This document shows, piece after piece, positions 56,856-64,000 of a stretch of DNA of 64,000 nt. How positions within the stretch are numbered: position 1 is the first letter of the stretch; each line of letters starts with the position of its first letter. The DNA comes from Belliella kenyensis. Its GTDB lineage: Bacteria; Bacteroidota; Bacteroidia; Cytophagales; Cyclobacteriaceae. Location: contig NZ_JAKZGR010000009.1 in NCBI RefSeq assembly GCF_022549675.1, forward strand, positions 124,001-188,000, in the 5' to 3' direction. Both the position numbers and the translations under genes were made by a program. Below the pieces are notes generated by a model that searched no databases, was not told the DNA's origin, and worked only from the letters and a program-made list of their open reading frames with translations.

Positions 56856-57251
56856 ATGACAGAGAATCAAATTTCAAGAGTTGTGATTGGTAAAGCCATT
56901 TTTATCCATAGGAAGCTTGGTCCTGGATTGCTTGAAAGTGCTTACGAGAAGATTTTGGCTTATGAGCTTCAAAAAGAAGGTTTTGATGTGAAGTGTCAGG
57001 TTTTATTACCGATTGAATGGGAAGGAATGCCTATTGAAAAAGCGTACAGGGTTGATATTTTGGTGGAAAACAAAGTGATCGTTGAGTTGAAGTGTGTTGA
57101 AGAAGTGTCCAATGTCCATTTTTCTCAGTTATTGACATATTTGAAGTTTTCTGAACTTAAGTTAGGTCTAATTATAAACTTCAAGACTGTTTTGCTGAAA
57201 AATGGGTTGCACAGAGTTGTTAATGGACTGAAGGATGATTTTGAAAGGTAA
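56856..57251 (+). CDS. GxxExxY family protein
   Basis: 131 aa. KLGPGLLESAYEKILAYEL gives the family's namesake GLLESAY. A PD-(D/E)xK-like core follows: YRVDILVENKVIVELKCV, where Asp, Glu and Lys are in nuclease order. The rest, QLLTYLKFSELKLGLIINF, matches the family. The function is unproven; a small nuclease is inferred. It is isolated and bracketed by inverted CGCAAAG/CGCTAAG-like repeats. Confidence 0.85.
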   Translation: MTENQISRVVIGKAIFIHRKLGPGLLESAYEKILAYELQKEGFDVKCQVLLPIEWEGMPIEKAYRVDILVENKVIVELKCVEEVSNVHFSQLLTYLKFSELKLGLIINFKTVLLKNGLHRVVNGLKDDFER

Positions 57252-57289
57252 TTGGTTAAAAAAAAGTTTTCGGTTTTTAAAAATTATTC

Positions 57290-57327
57290 TTAGCCTCCTT
57301 TGCACCTTAGCGATCCTTAGCGAGATC
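57290..57327 (-). repeat. Right inverted flank of the GxxExxY cassette
   Basis: TAGCCTCCTTTGCACCTTAGCGATCCTTAGCGAGATC on the + strand, split here as CTCCTTTGCACCTTAGCG and ATCCTTAGCGAGATC. Its complement resembles the left flank at 56720-56760, with identical CTCGC, GCAAAG and GCTAAGA words in the same order. Confidence 0.5.
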
Positions 57328-57373
57328 CGATCTAATTGCTTGTTGCATAATTTTTTTCTCTCCCCAAAAGCCT

Positions 57374-57381
57374 TATTTTTG
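57374..57381 (+). promoter_or_regulatory. -7 element before lpdA
   Basis: TATTTTTG fits TAnnTTTG, 32 nt before ATG 57414. The -33 position holds only a T run. Confidence 0.45.
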
Positions 57382-57413
57382 CGTAGCTTAAATGAAAATT
57401 AAATCAAAGAAAT

Positions 57414-58814
57414 ATGTCTTCAACGAAATATGATGTAATAGTAGTGGGTTCTGGCCCAGGGGGGTATGTGGCGGCAATCCGTGCGTCTCAATTGGGTTTG
57501 AAAACAGCAGTGGTAGAAGCTGCAGAATTGGGTGGTATTTGTTTGAACTGGGGTTGTATACCTACCAAAGCATTGATCAAAAGTGCACAAGTTTTTGAAT
57601 ATATCAATCATGCCAAAGATTACGGAATCAAAGTTTCTGATGCAGAGATGGATTTCGAAGCTATGGTAAAAAGAAGTAGAGATGTAGCTGGCGGGATGTC
57701 GAAAGGTATCCAGTTTTTGCTTAAGAAAAACAAGATTGACCAATTGCTAGGATGGGGCAAGGTACAGCCTGGTAAAAAAGTGGAAGTGGAAGATAAAGAT
57801 GGTAAGAAAACTGTCTATGCTGCAGATCATATCATCATAGCTACTGGAGGTAGAGCGAGGGAATTGCCAGCGTTGAAGATTGATAATGAGAAAATCATTG
57901 GTTACAGAAAAGCAATGACTTTGGAAAAGAAGCCAGCAAAAATGGTAGTAGTGGGATCTGGAGCTATAGGGGTAGAATTCGCATATGTGTATAGTGCGAT
58001 TGGTGTAGATGTGACCATCGTTGAGTTCATGGATAGAATCGTGCCAAATGAAGATGAAGAAGTATCTAAGACTTTGGAGAAAATATACAAAAAGGCGGGT
58101 CTGAAAATCATGACTAGCACGGAAGTGACTTCAGTAGATACCAAAGGTGATGGCTGTAAAGTAACTGTGAAGGATAAAAAGGGTGCAGAATCAACTATCG
58201 AGTGTGATGTAGTACTCTCTGCTGTAGGGGTGGTATCCAATGTAGAGAACATAGGATTGGAAGATGTTGGGATTCTAGTAGAAAAAGGCAAAATCAAAGT
58301 AGATGAGTACTACAAGACCAATATGCCAGGTTATTATGCCATAGGGGATGTGGTGCCTGGTCCAGCATTGGCACACGTAGCTTCTGCTGAGGGGATTATA
58401 TGTGTAGAGAAATTTGCGGGTCATCACCCAGAGCCTTTGGATTATAATAACATTCCAGGTTGTACTTACTGTATTCCAGAGATTTCTTCAGTTGGTTATA
58501 CAGAAGCACAAGCCAAGGAGGCTGGTTATGAATTGAAGGTGGGTAAATTTCCGTTTTCGGCATCAGGTAAAGCGTCAGCTGCTGGTGCAAAAGATGGCTT
58601 TGTGAAATTAATTTTTGATGCCAAATATGGAGAGCTTTTGGGAGCACACATGATAGGTGCCAATGTCACAGAAATGATTGCTGAAATCGTTGCAGTGAGG
58701 AAATTGGAAACTACGGGAATGGATCTAATCAAAACCGTACACCCTCACCCAACTATGTCAGAGGCAGTCATGGAGGCAGCGGCAGCTGCATACGATGAGG
58801 TTATACATTTGTAA
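57414..58814 (+). CDS. lpdA: Dihydrolipoyl dehydrogenase
   Basis: 466-aa E3 flavoenzyme of 2-oxoacid dehydrogenase complexes. The FAD-binding GSGPGG is at residues 12-17 and the redox disulfide GGICLNWGCIPTK uses Cys43 and Cys48. The NAD-binding VVVGSGAIGVEFA is near 180. The C-terminal HPHPTMSEAVMEA carries the catalytic His-Glu pair. The length is normal. No E1/E2 genes are adjacent. A terminator follows directly. Confidence 0.96.
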   Translation: MSSTKYDVIVVGSGPGGYVAAIRASQLGLKTAVVEAAELGGICLNWGCIPTKALIKSAQVFEYINHAKDYGIKVSDAEMDFEAMVKRSRDVAGGMSKGIQFLLKKNKIDQLLGWGKVQPGKKVEVEDKDGKKTVYAADHIIIATGGRARELPALKIDNEKIIGYRKAMTLEKKPAKMVVVGSGAIGVEFAYVYSAIGVDVTIVEFMDRIVPNEDEEVSKTLEKIYKKAGLKIMTSTEVTSVDTKGDGCKVTVKDKKGAESTIECDVVLSAVGVVSNVENIGLEDVGILVEKGKIKVDEYYKTNMPGYYAIGDVVPGPALAHVASAEGIICVEKFAGHHPEPLDYNNIPGCTYCIPEISSVGYTEAQAKEAGYELKVGKFPFSASGKASAAGAKDGFVKLIFDAKYGELLGAHMIGANVTEMIAEIVAVRKLETTGMDLIKTVHPHPTMSEAVMEAAAAAYDEVIHL

Positions 58815-58842
58815 TTCAGCATAATTAATCTTAATATTATAG

Positions 58843-58879
58843 GCGCAAGGCATCATGTATGTCTTGTGCTTTCTTTTTT
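58843..58879 (+). terminator. Terminator between lpdA and the sigma-factor gene
   Basis: An 11-bp stem (two G-U pairs) at 58843-58853/58859-58869 with loop CATGT, followed by TTTCTTTTTT. It ends 6 nt before the first ATG of the sigma-factor region and covers the GTG (58866) that could otherwise start that gene. Confidence 0.75.
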
Positions 58880-59444
58880 AAAGAATGTCAAACCCCTTAA
58901 AAATCACCTTTTGGAAGAAGAACAGTTAGTAGCAGGACTGAGGGCGCAGGATCGAAAGACCGTGGAGTACTTATATGAAAAGTATTCCAGAGCCCTTTTC
59001 GCCGTGATTTCTAGGATTATTGTAGATCGGGATATAGCAGAGGAAGTTTTCCATGATGCTTTTATCAAGATCACTAGAAAAATCGACGGCTATGATGAGA
59101 CAAAGGGAAGGCTTTATACTTGGATGGCAAATATTTGTAGAAACTCTGCCATAGACAAAACCAGGTCTAAAGAATTCTCTAACAGCAGTAAGACCAATAC
59201 CATAGAAGACTACGTATATGGTATTGAAAGCGAATCGGGTACCTTAGAACTTGTGGATGGGATTGGTGTCAAAGAGCTCTTGACAGCACTCAACGAGGAG
59301 CAAAGGTTTGTGATTGAATGTATTTATTTCAAAGGATATTCTCATTCTGAGATCTCGGAAGAGTTTGAAATACCCTTAGGAACAGTGAAGTCACGTATTC
59401 GAGCAGCTGTAAATGTGTTAAAAAAGAACTTAGAGAAAATTTAG
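58866..59444 (+). CDS. ECF-type RNA polymerase sigma factor
   Basis: Up to 192 aa. Region 2 (LYEKYSRALFAVISRIIVDRDIAEEVFHDAFIKI) and region 4 (GYSHSEISEEFEIPLGTVKSRIRAAV) are clear. The start is uncertain: GTG 58866 lies in the terminator stem, and the only ATG (58885) is in another frame, opening MSNPLK. One inserted base in the C4, A5 or T4 runs before 58915 would give a natural N-terminus. TTG 58911 is another start. It is coupled to its anti-sigma gene by one shared base. Confidence 0.85.
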   Translation: MLSFLKNVKPLKNHLLEEEQLVAGLRAQDRKTVEYLYEKYSRALFAVISRIIVDRDIAEEVFHDAFIKITRKIDGYDETKGRLYTWMANICRNSAIDKTRSKEFSNSSKTNTIEDYVYGIESESGTLELVDGIGVKELLTALNEEQRFVIECIYFKGYSHSEISEEFEIPLGTVKSRIRAAVNVLKKNLEKI

Positions 59445-60283
59445 TGGATATTAGAGCGTACATATCGTCAGGAAAACTCGAACTCTACCTTTTGGGAGAG
59501 TTGAGTGAGCGGGAGCAGGAAGAAGTGGTCAAGCTGGCAGCGACATACCCTGAAATCAAACAGGAACTGGAGCAGTTGGAAGATGCGCTTTTTGCCTTCG
59601 ATAGCATTTCTGGTCCTGCCTTATCAGCAGGCATGAAAGATCGCGTCATGCAGTCTTGGGAAGAAGAAGTGAATTCTGATTCAATACTTCCGAAGTCATT
59701 AGTTTTAGAGCGAAAAGAAGAAATCACTGAGGCCAAATCAGTGAAAATAGCTCCTTGGAAAACTTACGCAGCGGCAGCGTCTATCGTAGCAGTAATGGCT
59801 AGTATTATAGCTATTTATTTTGCAAATAGGTATTTTGATACAGATCAGCGTCTTATGGCATTGGTAGAAGAAAGAGCAGTGCTAGCACAAGAACTGGATC
59901 AGTACAAAGTGAATTACGAACAAGTGGATGGGCAATTGGAAACTTTGTTAGCTGGAAACTTCCAGCGTGTGCCTATGAAAGGCGATGGGTTTGAGATGCA
60001 AAAGGACGCGCAGGTAGATGTATGGTGGGATCAAAATGCAGAAAGTGTTTTCATCTCTGTCAATACATTGAATGAACTGGATGAGAACTCAGACTATCAG
60101 CTGTGGGCGATCGGAGACGATGGGCCGGTAGGAATAGGTCTGGTGAATGCAGGACAGAAATTTAGCCTGCAACAGATGCAAGCCGTAGCAGCAGCAGGAG
60201 CCTTTGCTATCACTATAGAGCCTAAAGGAGGAAGCGAAAGCCCAACCTTGGAAAAGCTCGTAGTTTTAGGCCCAGTTGCTTAA
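59444..60283 (+). CDS. Anti-sigma factor with RskA-like C-terminal domain
   Basis: 279 aa from GTG 59444, whose G is the last base of the sigma-gene stop (TAGTG). A cytosolic zinc-free N-terminal part starts ISSGKLELYLLGELSEREQEE. One membrane span (about 103-125, AAAASIVAVMASIIAIYF) precedes a coiled-coil linker and a periplasmic RskA domain with VDVWWDQNAESVFISVNTL and YQLWAIGDDGPVGIG. It should hold its sigma factor at the membrane until a signal. Confidence 0.87.
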   Translation: MDIRAYISSGKLELYLLGELSEREQEEVVKLAATYPEIKQELEQLEDALFAFDSISGPALSAGMKDRVMQSWEEEVNSDSILPKSLVLERKEEITEAKSVKIAPWKTYAAAASIVAVMASIIAIYFANRYFDTDQRLMALVEERAVLAQELDQYKVNYEQVDGQLETLLAGNFQRVPMKGDGFEMQKDAQVDVWWDQNAESVFISVNTLNELDENSDYQLWAIGDDGPVGIGLVNAGQKFSLQQMQAVAAAGAFAITIEPKGGSESPTLEKLVVLGPVA

Positions 60284-60303
60284 TTACTTATACTTATTCT
60301 AAA

Positions 60304-60333
60304 AAAAAACCTGACTGAAAAGTCAGGTTTTTT
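60304..60333 (+). terminator. Terminator after the anti-sigma gene
   Basis: A 13-bp stem including A-T ends at 60304-60316/60321-60333, loop GAAA, with runs of A before and T after. Confidence 0.88.
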
Positions 60334-60496
60334 TATTGTTAAGAAATTGATTTTAAATAGGTTGAAATTAAACTAAGGAAAAGCTTGACAACTATTGTTT
60401 TTTTCTATAATTGTTCAGATCATTTTTACCGGTATTATTTTGATTGGGTTTCACGATCCTACCCGCGTTTTGCAATGGGTCTAAATTTATTTAATT

Positions 60497-60698
60497 ATGA
60501 AAAATTTGTTTTATAGTCTTGGGTTAACCCTTTTTCTATTAGGTTTTTCCCTATTATCTCCAGTTCGGATTAATGCTCAAACCACAACTGATTGCCCCCT
60601 GGGTTGGAAACAGTCATGGTTGTGATGTTTATGATTGTGGGAATTGTATTATGTGGGGGTGCGGATCTAGCGGGGGGATGCAGATTTGTGATGTATAA
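60497..60698 (+). pseudogene. Small secreted Cys-rich peptide gene, frameshifted at a C5 run
   Basis: ATG 60497 opens a signal peptide (MKNLFYSLGLTLFLLGFSLL, ending INAQ). The raw frame continues TTTDCPLGWKQSWL and stops at 60625 after 42 codons. If one C of the five at 60595-60599 is dropped, the frame runs on to TAA 60698, giving CDVYDCGNCIMWGCGSSGGM and a last Cys: a compact peptide with seven Cys. This resembles the NVEALA type of small exported peptide, which lies next to propeller lipoproteins as here. It may be a real pseudogene or a base-count error. Confidence 0.5.
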
Positions 60699-60715
60699 GT
60701 AAAAAATAATTAAAA

Positions 60716-61822
60716 ATGGTACAGCGCTGTATTTTCTATTTAGTTTTAACTTCTATACTTACTTGGGCTTGTAATCATGGTAACCAAGTTAATGTAGATT
60801 ATTTAGATTTTAATTTAATTATTCAAAATTCTGCCGAATTGAAAGAAGAATTAGGCTTCTTTCAAAAGCCAGATAAAATCAGTCTAGTCTCTGATTCAGT
60901 AATTGTTGCGTATAGTGGGTTTTCCGGTTTATCTATATATAATATATTTACTGGACAACAGCTTGATTATCTTGATCCAAAAAGAAATCCAAAGAGATCT
61001 CTTTGGATTTCTTCAATTGATGCAGAGGATTTATCAAGTATCTACATGCTCGAGGCAAGGCAAAACAAAATTTATGTATATAACTATTTTGAAAAAAAGC
61101 TTGTAAAAGAAATACCTCTAAGTCTTGATTCAGAGACATCAATTCGTGTTTTAGGTGGGAAGTTTAAAGTGTACAAAGGTAAGTTTTACGTAGAACTTAG
61201 CCCTGCAGGCACTCCCATGTTAGATCCAAATTATTACAAGAATTCGGGGAAGTTTATTGGTGTGTTTGATTCTGCAGGTACTTTAGAGAAGAGGATAATA
61301 GATTATCCAAAGCAATTGACAAATCCCGAAGGGTATTTTGTCCCCGACAATTACTATTCATTCAATTTTTATGGTGATAAAATGTATATATGTTTTCCAT
61401 TTGAAAAAATAGTTAGGGTTTATGATCTGGAATCAGATTGGAATAACTTTCAGTCTATTCCAATTCCAAGTCTTGATTATATGGAAATGGATTTGATCTA
61501 TATACCAAATAAATTTTTACCAAATGAAATACCTGTGGAAGTCCGTCAAATATCAGCTAAGGTTAGTGAAATAGTTGTTGATGAAAGTTATTTATATTTA
61601 GCATTTGCAATAAACGATAATGAAAATAATGACCGTTTTAGAGAGTATTCAACAGTGTTTAAGTTTGATTTGAAAGAAATGAAATGGTATGCACAAAATG
61701 AACCAATAGATTATTACGAGATAGGTTCATTTGCAGGTGTCTCAGGCGAAAAATTAGTGTTTTTAGATGCTGCTGTAGTGATCAAAGATGAAAAATTCAT
61801 CAACTTGGCAACAATTGAGTAA
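60716..61822 (+). CDS. Beta-propeller-like lipoprotein next to a Cys-rich peptide
   Basis: 368 aa. The signal peptide ends in a lipobox TWAC (about residue 19). Repeats such as SGLSIYNIFTGQQLDYLD, KIYVYNYFEKKLVKEIPL and VRVYDLESDWNNFQSI suggest a six-bladed TolB-like or DUF4221-like propeller. It is more AT-rich than its neighbours. The peptide gene ends 17 nt upstream, so the two are probably one unit. The function is unknown. Confidence 0.7.
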   Translation: MVQRCIFYLVLTSILTWACNHGNQVNVDYLDFNLIIQNSAELKEELGFFQKPDKISLVSDSVIVAYSGFSGLSIYNIFTGQQLDYLDPKRNPKRSLWISSIDAEDLSSIYMLEARQNKIYVYNYFEKKLVKEIPLSLDSETSIRVLGGKFKVYKGKFYVELSPAGTPMLDPNYYKNSGKFIGVFDSAGTLEKRIIDYPKQLTNPEGYFVPDNYYSFNFYGDKMYICFPFEKIVRVYDLESDWNNFQSIPIPSLDYMEMDLIYIPNKFLPNEIPVEVRQISAKVSEIVVDESYLYLAFAINDNENNDRFREYSTVFKFDLKEMKWYAQNEPIDYYEIGSFAGVSGEKLVFLDAAVVIKDEKFINLATIE

Positions 61823-61847
61823 AAAAATACAATCTCATTTGAAAAGT

Positions 61848-61879
61848 AAAACCGAAGGCCTCCCCTTCGGTTTTCTTTT
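61848..61879 (+). terminator. Terminator after the propeller lipoprotein gene
   Basis: A perfect 11-bp stem at 61848-61858/61863-61873 with loop CCTC, ending in a T-rich tract. Confidence 0.88.
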
Positions 61880-61923
61880 TTACTTCAAATTCCCCAACTT
61901 GTACATTCAAATATCTAATCCAG

Positions 61924-62370
61924 ATGGAACTTCAACTTTCTACACCTGCTCTATTGTTTTCAGCCATTACGTTGATGATGTTGGCATTTACAAATCGATT
62001 TTTGGCCGTTGCTAGTCTGATTCGGGGGCTTCACAAAAAATACCTCGAAAACCCTGATGAAAAGATCATCATTGAGCAAATTCACAACCTCAAAAGGCGC
62101 TTGAGTATGATCAAGTACATGCAGCTTTGTGGGGTGTTGAGTTTTTTGCTATGTGTGATATGTATGTACCTGATCTTTATAGCAGCTCAACCCGCAGCCA
62201 ATTATGTGTTTATTGGTAGCATGTTAGCACTTTTGATTTCCTTAGGGATTTCTTTGGTGGAAATCCTTATATCTACCCAAGCATTGAATCTTGAGTTGAA
62301 GGATATGGAAGCGTTATTTCAAGCAAGAGCCAGTAGTTTTTGGTTCAAGAAAGATAAAAATGAAGAATAG
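61924..62370 (+). CDS. DUF2721 membrane protein
   Basis: 148 aa. Three spans are likely: residues 9-28, about 66-86 and 92-114. Between spans 1 and 2 there is a conserved polar loop with ASLIRGLHKKY and QIHNLKRRLSMIKYMQ, the family hallmark. The function is unknown. It overlaps the GDPD gene by 11 nt, suggesting coupling. Confidence 0.85.
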   Translation: MELQLSTPALLFSAITLMMLAFTNRFLAVASLIRGLHKKYLENPDEKIIIEQIHNLKRRLSMIKYMQLCGVLSFLLCVICMYLIFIAAQPAANYVFIGSMLALLISLGISLVEILISTQALNLELKDMEALFQARASSFWFKKDKNEE

Positions 62371-63319
62371 GTTTAGAATGAATCTGATAAAGGCGGCTGT
62401 AATAGGCTTTTTACTAAGTGCTTGTACAGGACAATCTGGTACAAGTGAAAATCATGCAGAAACGCAGAGTAGGTTTTATATTGAGCTCGGAAATTTTGAG
62501 GAAGCGAAGCTCTTTTACTCCTGGACAGCAGATAGGATTCCTATGGTATCTGCTCACAGGGGAGGTCCTTATCCAGGTTTTCCAGAGAATGCCATCGAGA
62601 CTTTTGAAAATGTAATCAGTCACACCCCTGCTATCATTGAGTTTGATGTTGCATTAACCAAAGACTCTGTGATGGTCTTGATGCATGACAATACCGTGGA
62701 CAGGACGACAAATGGATCAGGAAAGGTGATTGATATGACTTTTGAAGAAATCAGAAATCTTAGGCTGAAGGACAATGATGGTAATCTTACTGATTTCATT
62801 ATTCCAACACTTGATGAAGTTTTGGCTTGGGGAAAAGGGAAGGTGCTTTTCACTGTTGATATCAAGCGTGAGGTCCCTTTTGAATTTGTTGTGAATGCCA
62901 TAAAGAGCCACCAAGCTGAGCCATATGCTGCGGTGATTACTTACAGCGTGGAGGCAGCCAAAAAGGTTCATGCACTTCATGCAGACTTGATGCTTTCGGT
63001 CACGATCCGAAACAAGGAAGAGTTAGAACGATTTGAGAATTCAGGGATTCCTGTAGACCGTTGGATTGCCTTTACGGGTACATCAGAAAGGCCAAAAGCA
63101 TTTAACGAGACTTTGCATGAGCGAGGTGTTTTTACCATTCTTGGGGTTTTGGGTAATTTGGATCGAAGTGCTATCTCAAGAGGAGATCATATCTACGCAG
63201 AATTTGTGAAAAATGGAGTTGATATCTTAGCCACTGATAGACCAATCGAAGCTTCGGAAGCGATTAAGGGGCTGATTCCGGAGGAGAGTACAAAATTCAA
63301 GTATTTTGATGTGAGATAA
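62360..63319 (+). CDS. Glycerophosphodiester phosphodiesterase, lipoprotein
   Basis: 319 aa from ATG 62360; ATG 62378 (MNLIKAAVIGFLLSAC) is an alternative that also opens the signal peptide. The lipobox is LLSAC. The catalytic core has HRGGPYPGFPENAIETF (His, Glu), IIEFDVALTKD (Glu, Asp) and VLMHDNTVDRTTNGSG. LATDRPIEA is near the end. GDPDs split glycerophosphodiesters from lipid turnover into glycerol-3-phosphate and alcohols; this one acts in the periplasm. Confidence 0.91.
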   Translation: MKNRFRMNLIKAAVIGFLLSACTGQSGTSENHAETQSRFYIELGNFEEAKLFYSWTADRIPMVSAHRGGPYPGFPENAIETFENVISHTPAIIEFDVALTKDSVMVLMHDNTVDRTTNGSGKVIDMTFEEIRNLRLKDNDGNLTDFIIPTLDEVLAWGKGKVLFTVDIKREVPFEFVVNAIKSHQAEPYAAVITYSVEAAKKVHALHADLMLSVTIRNKEELERFENSGIPVDRWIAFTGTSERPKAFNETLHERGVFTILGVLGNLDRSAISRGDHIYAEFVKNGVDILATDRPIEASEAIKGLIPEESTKFKYFDVR

Positions 63320-63320
63320 A

Positions 63321-63531
63321 ATATAATTGAAATACGATGGAAATATGGCAGAGATATGGTAGAAATACAATTGAAATAAAGCAAAGGACTTTCATGATGT
63401 GAGAATGAAAATATGTGGTCTTTTATATTTCGCCGAACCTGCTTGCTACAGGCAAGGGCATATTTCACAAAGTGTATTTCTACTATATTTCCCGCAGTAT
63501 ATTTCAGTTTTTCCCATATTTCTACTGCATA
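63321..63531. repeat. GAAATA-type repeats arranged as an inverted repeat
   Basis: The left part (63321-63381) holds five units of about 10-11 nt around GAAATA (for example ATTGAAATAC, GTAGAAATAC). The right part (63459-63531) holds five of TATTTC in the opposite sense. Between them at 63438-63457 is a small inverted repeat (CTTGC 63442-63446 with GCAAG 63452-63456). I see no gene in this 229-nt spacer. Confidence 0.5.
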
Positions 63532-63548
63532 TCCTTTAAATAGAACAA

Positions 63549-64000
63549 ATGATAATAGACCTTAGAAGTGACACATTGACCAAACCCACTTCAGGCATGC
63601 TTGAGGCGATGTGGTCAGCTCGGGTGGGGGATGATGTTTTTGGGGAAGACCCTACTGTCAACGCGCTAGAAGAAAAACTAGCGGCTATGTTTGGTATGGA
63701 GGCGGGTTTGTTTTGCCCGTCAGGCACCATGACCAATCAGATAGCGATCAGGTTGCATACGGGTTTGCAGACAGAAGTAATCTGCCATGAGCATTCTCAT
63801 ATTTATCTCTATGAAGGCGGCGGGATTATGTCCAATTCCAATGCATCTGTCAAGTTGCTAGGAGGGGAATTTGGGAAGTTAAGGCCTGAAGATGTTTTAG
63901 ATGCTATCAATCCTGATGATGTTCATGCTCCTGAGACTACACTGGTTTCCTTAGAAAATACCATGAATAAGGGCGGTGGGAGTATTTACACCTTAAGTGA
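63549..64000 (+). CDS. Low-specificity L-threonine aldolase, N-terminal part
   Basis: 150 codons from ATG 63549, open to the window end. The fold-type I PLP enzyme begins MIIDLRSDTLTKPT, and GDDVFGEDPTVNALEEKLA and CPSGTMTNQIAIRLH are the family signatures. HEHSHIYLYEGGG is the cofactor-stacking region. It splits threonine (and allo-threonine) into glycine and acetaldehyde. The Schiff-base Lys lies beyond the window. Confidence 0.92.
   Translation, partial: MIIDLRSDTLTKPTSGMLEAMWSARVGDDVFGEDPTVNALEEKLAAMFGMEAGLFCPSGTMTNQIAIRLHTGLQTEVICHEHSHIYLYEGGGIMSNSNASVKLLGGEFGKLRPEDVLDAINPDDVHAPETTLVSLENTMNKGGGSIYTLS

Overview
The window comes from a Bacteroidota chromosome, most likely Cytophagales (a Cyclobacteriaceae-like marine or soil bacterium; this placement is inference). 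The evidence is the merged str/S10/spc/alpha ribosomal cluster with no tuf between fusA and rpsJ and no adk between secY and map; -7 promoter elements of the Bacteroidota type TAnnTTTG with no strong Shine-Dalgarno sites; and accessory families typical of the phylum (GWxTD protein, DUF2723 glycosyltransferase, DUF4199, split YeeE/YedE, SPFH-RHH pair). The base composition is moderately AT-rich. I saw no tRNA, rRNA, CRISPR array, transposase or prophage.

Layout. (1) 1-17250: 3' end of rpsG, fusA, rpsJ, a terminator and new promoter, then rplC to rplQ including secY, map, infA, rpmJ and rpoA, all on +. (2) 17315-19714: carA and eno. (3) 19864-32692: mostly envelope functions: an HtrA protease (-), a large MscS channel (+), rlmB and a GWxTD protein (-), a methyltransferase (+), a three-gene - strand group (orphan protein, PQQ-type propeller lipoprotein, beta-barrel), and a GT117/DUF2723 membrane glycosyltransferase (-). 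(4) 32831-37373: a sulfur/persulfide module on +: thioredoxin, a CstB-like persulfide dioxygenase-rhodanese, an outer-membrane porin and two half YeeE/YedE transporters, with CRP/FNR-like palindromes before two of them. (5) 37657-43047: MFS transporter, M3 metallopeptidase (-), ENPP-type phosphodiesterase coupled to a truncated globin. (6) 43618-48631: a dihydroorotase homologue without catalytic residues, two DUF4199 membrane proteins, two GT2 glycosyltransferases, and a zinc-ribbon methyltransferase (-). (7) 49000-53148: a tripartite efflux operon (adaptor, FtsX/MacB-type permease, TolC-like) with no ATPase gene. (8) 53157-56654 (-): RHH regulator, SPFH protein, M23 lipoprotein, fabG. (9) 56720-64000 (+): a GxxExxY gene bracketed by inverted repeats, lpdA, ECF sigma/anti-sigma, a frameshifted secreted Cys-rich peptide followed by a propeller lipoprotein, DUF2721, a GDPD lipoprotein, a repeat-rich spacer and the start of a threonine aldolase.

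The least explained items are the Cys-rich peptide plus propeller pair (60497-61822), the SPFH-RHH pair with a perfect 14-bp palindrome at the SPFH start codon (53157-54335), the GxxExxY cassette with inverted flanks (56720-57327), and the sulfur module with shared operator-like sites (32808-37373). All functional calls were made by reading the sequence; no database search was run.
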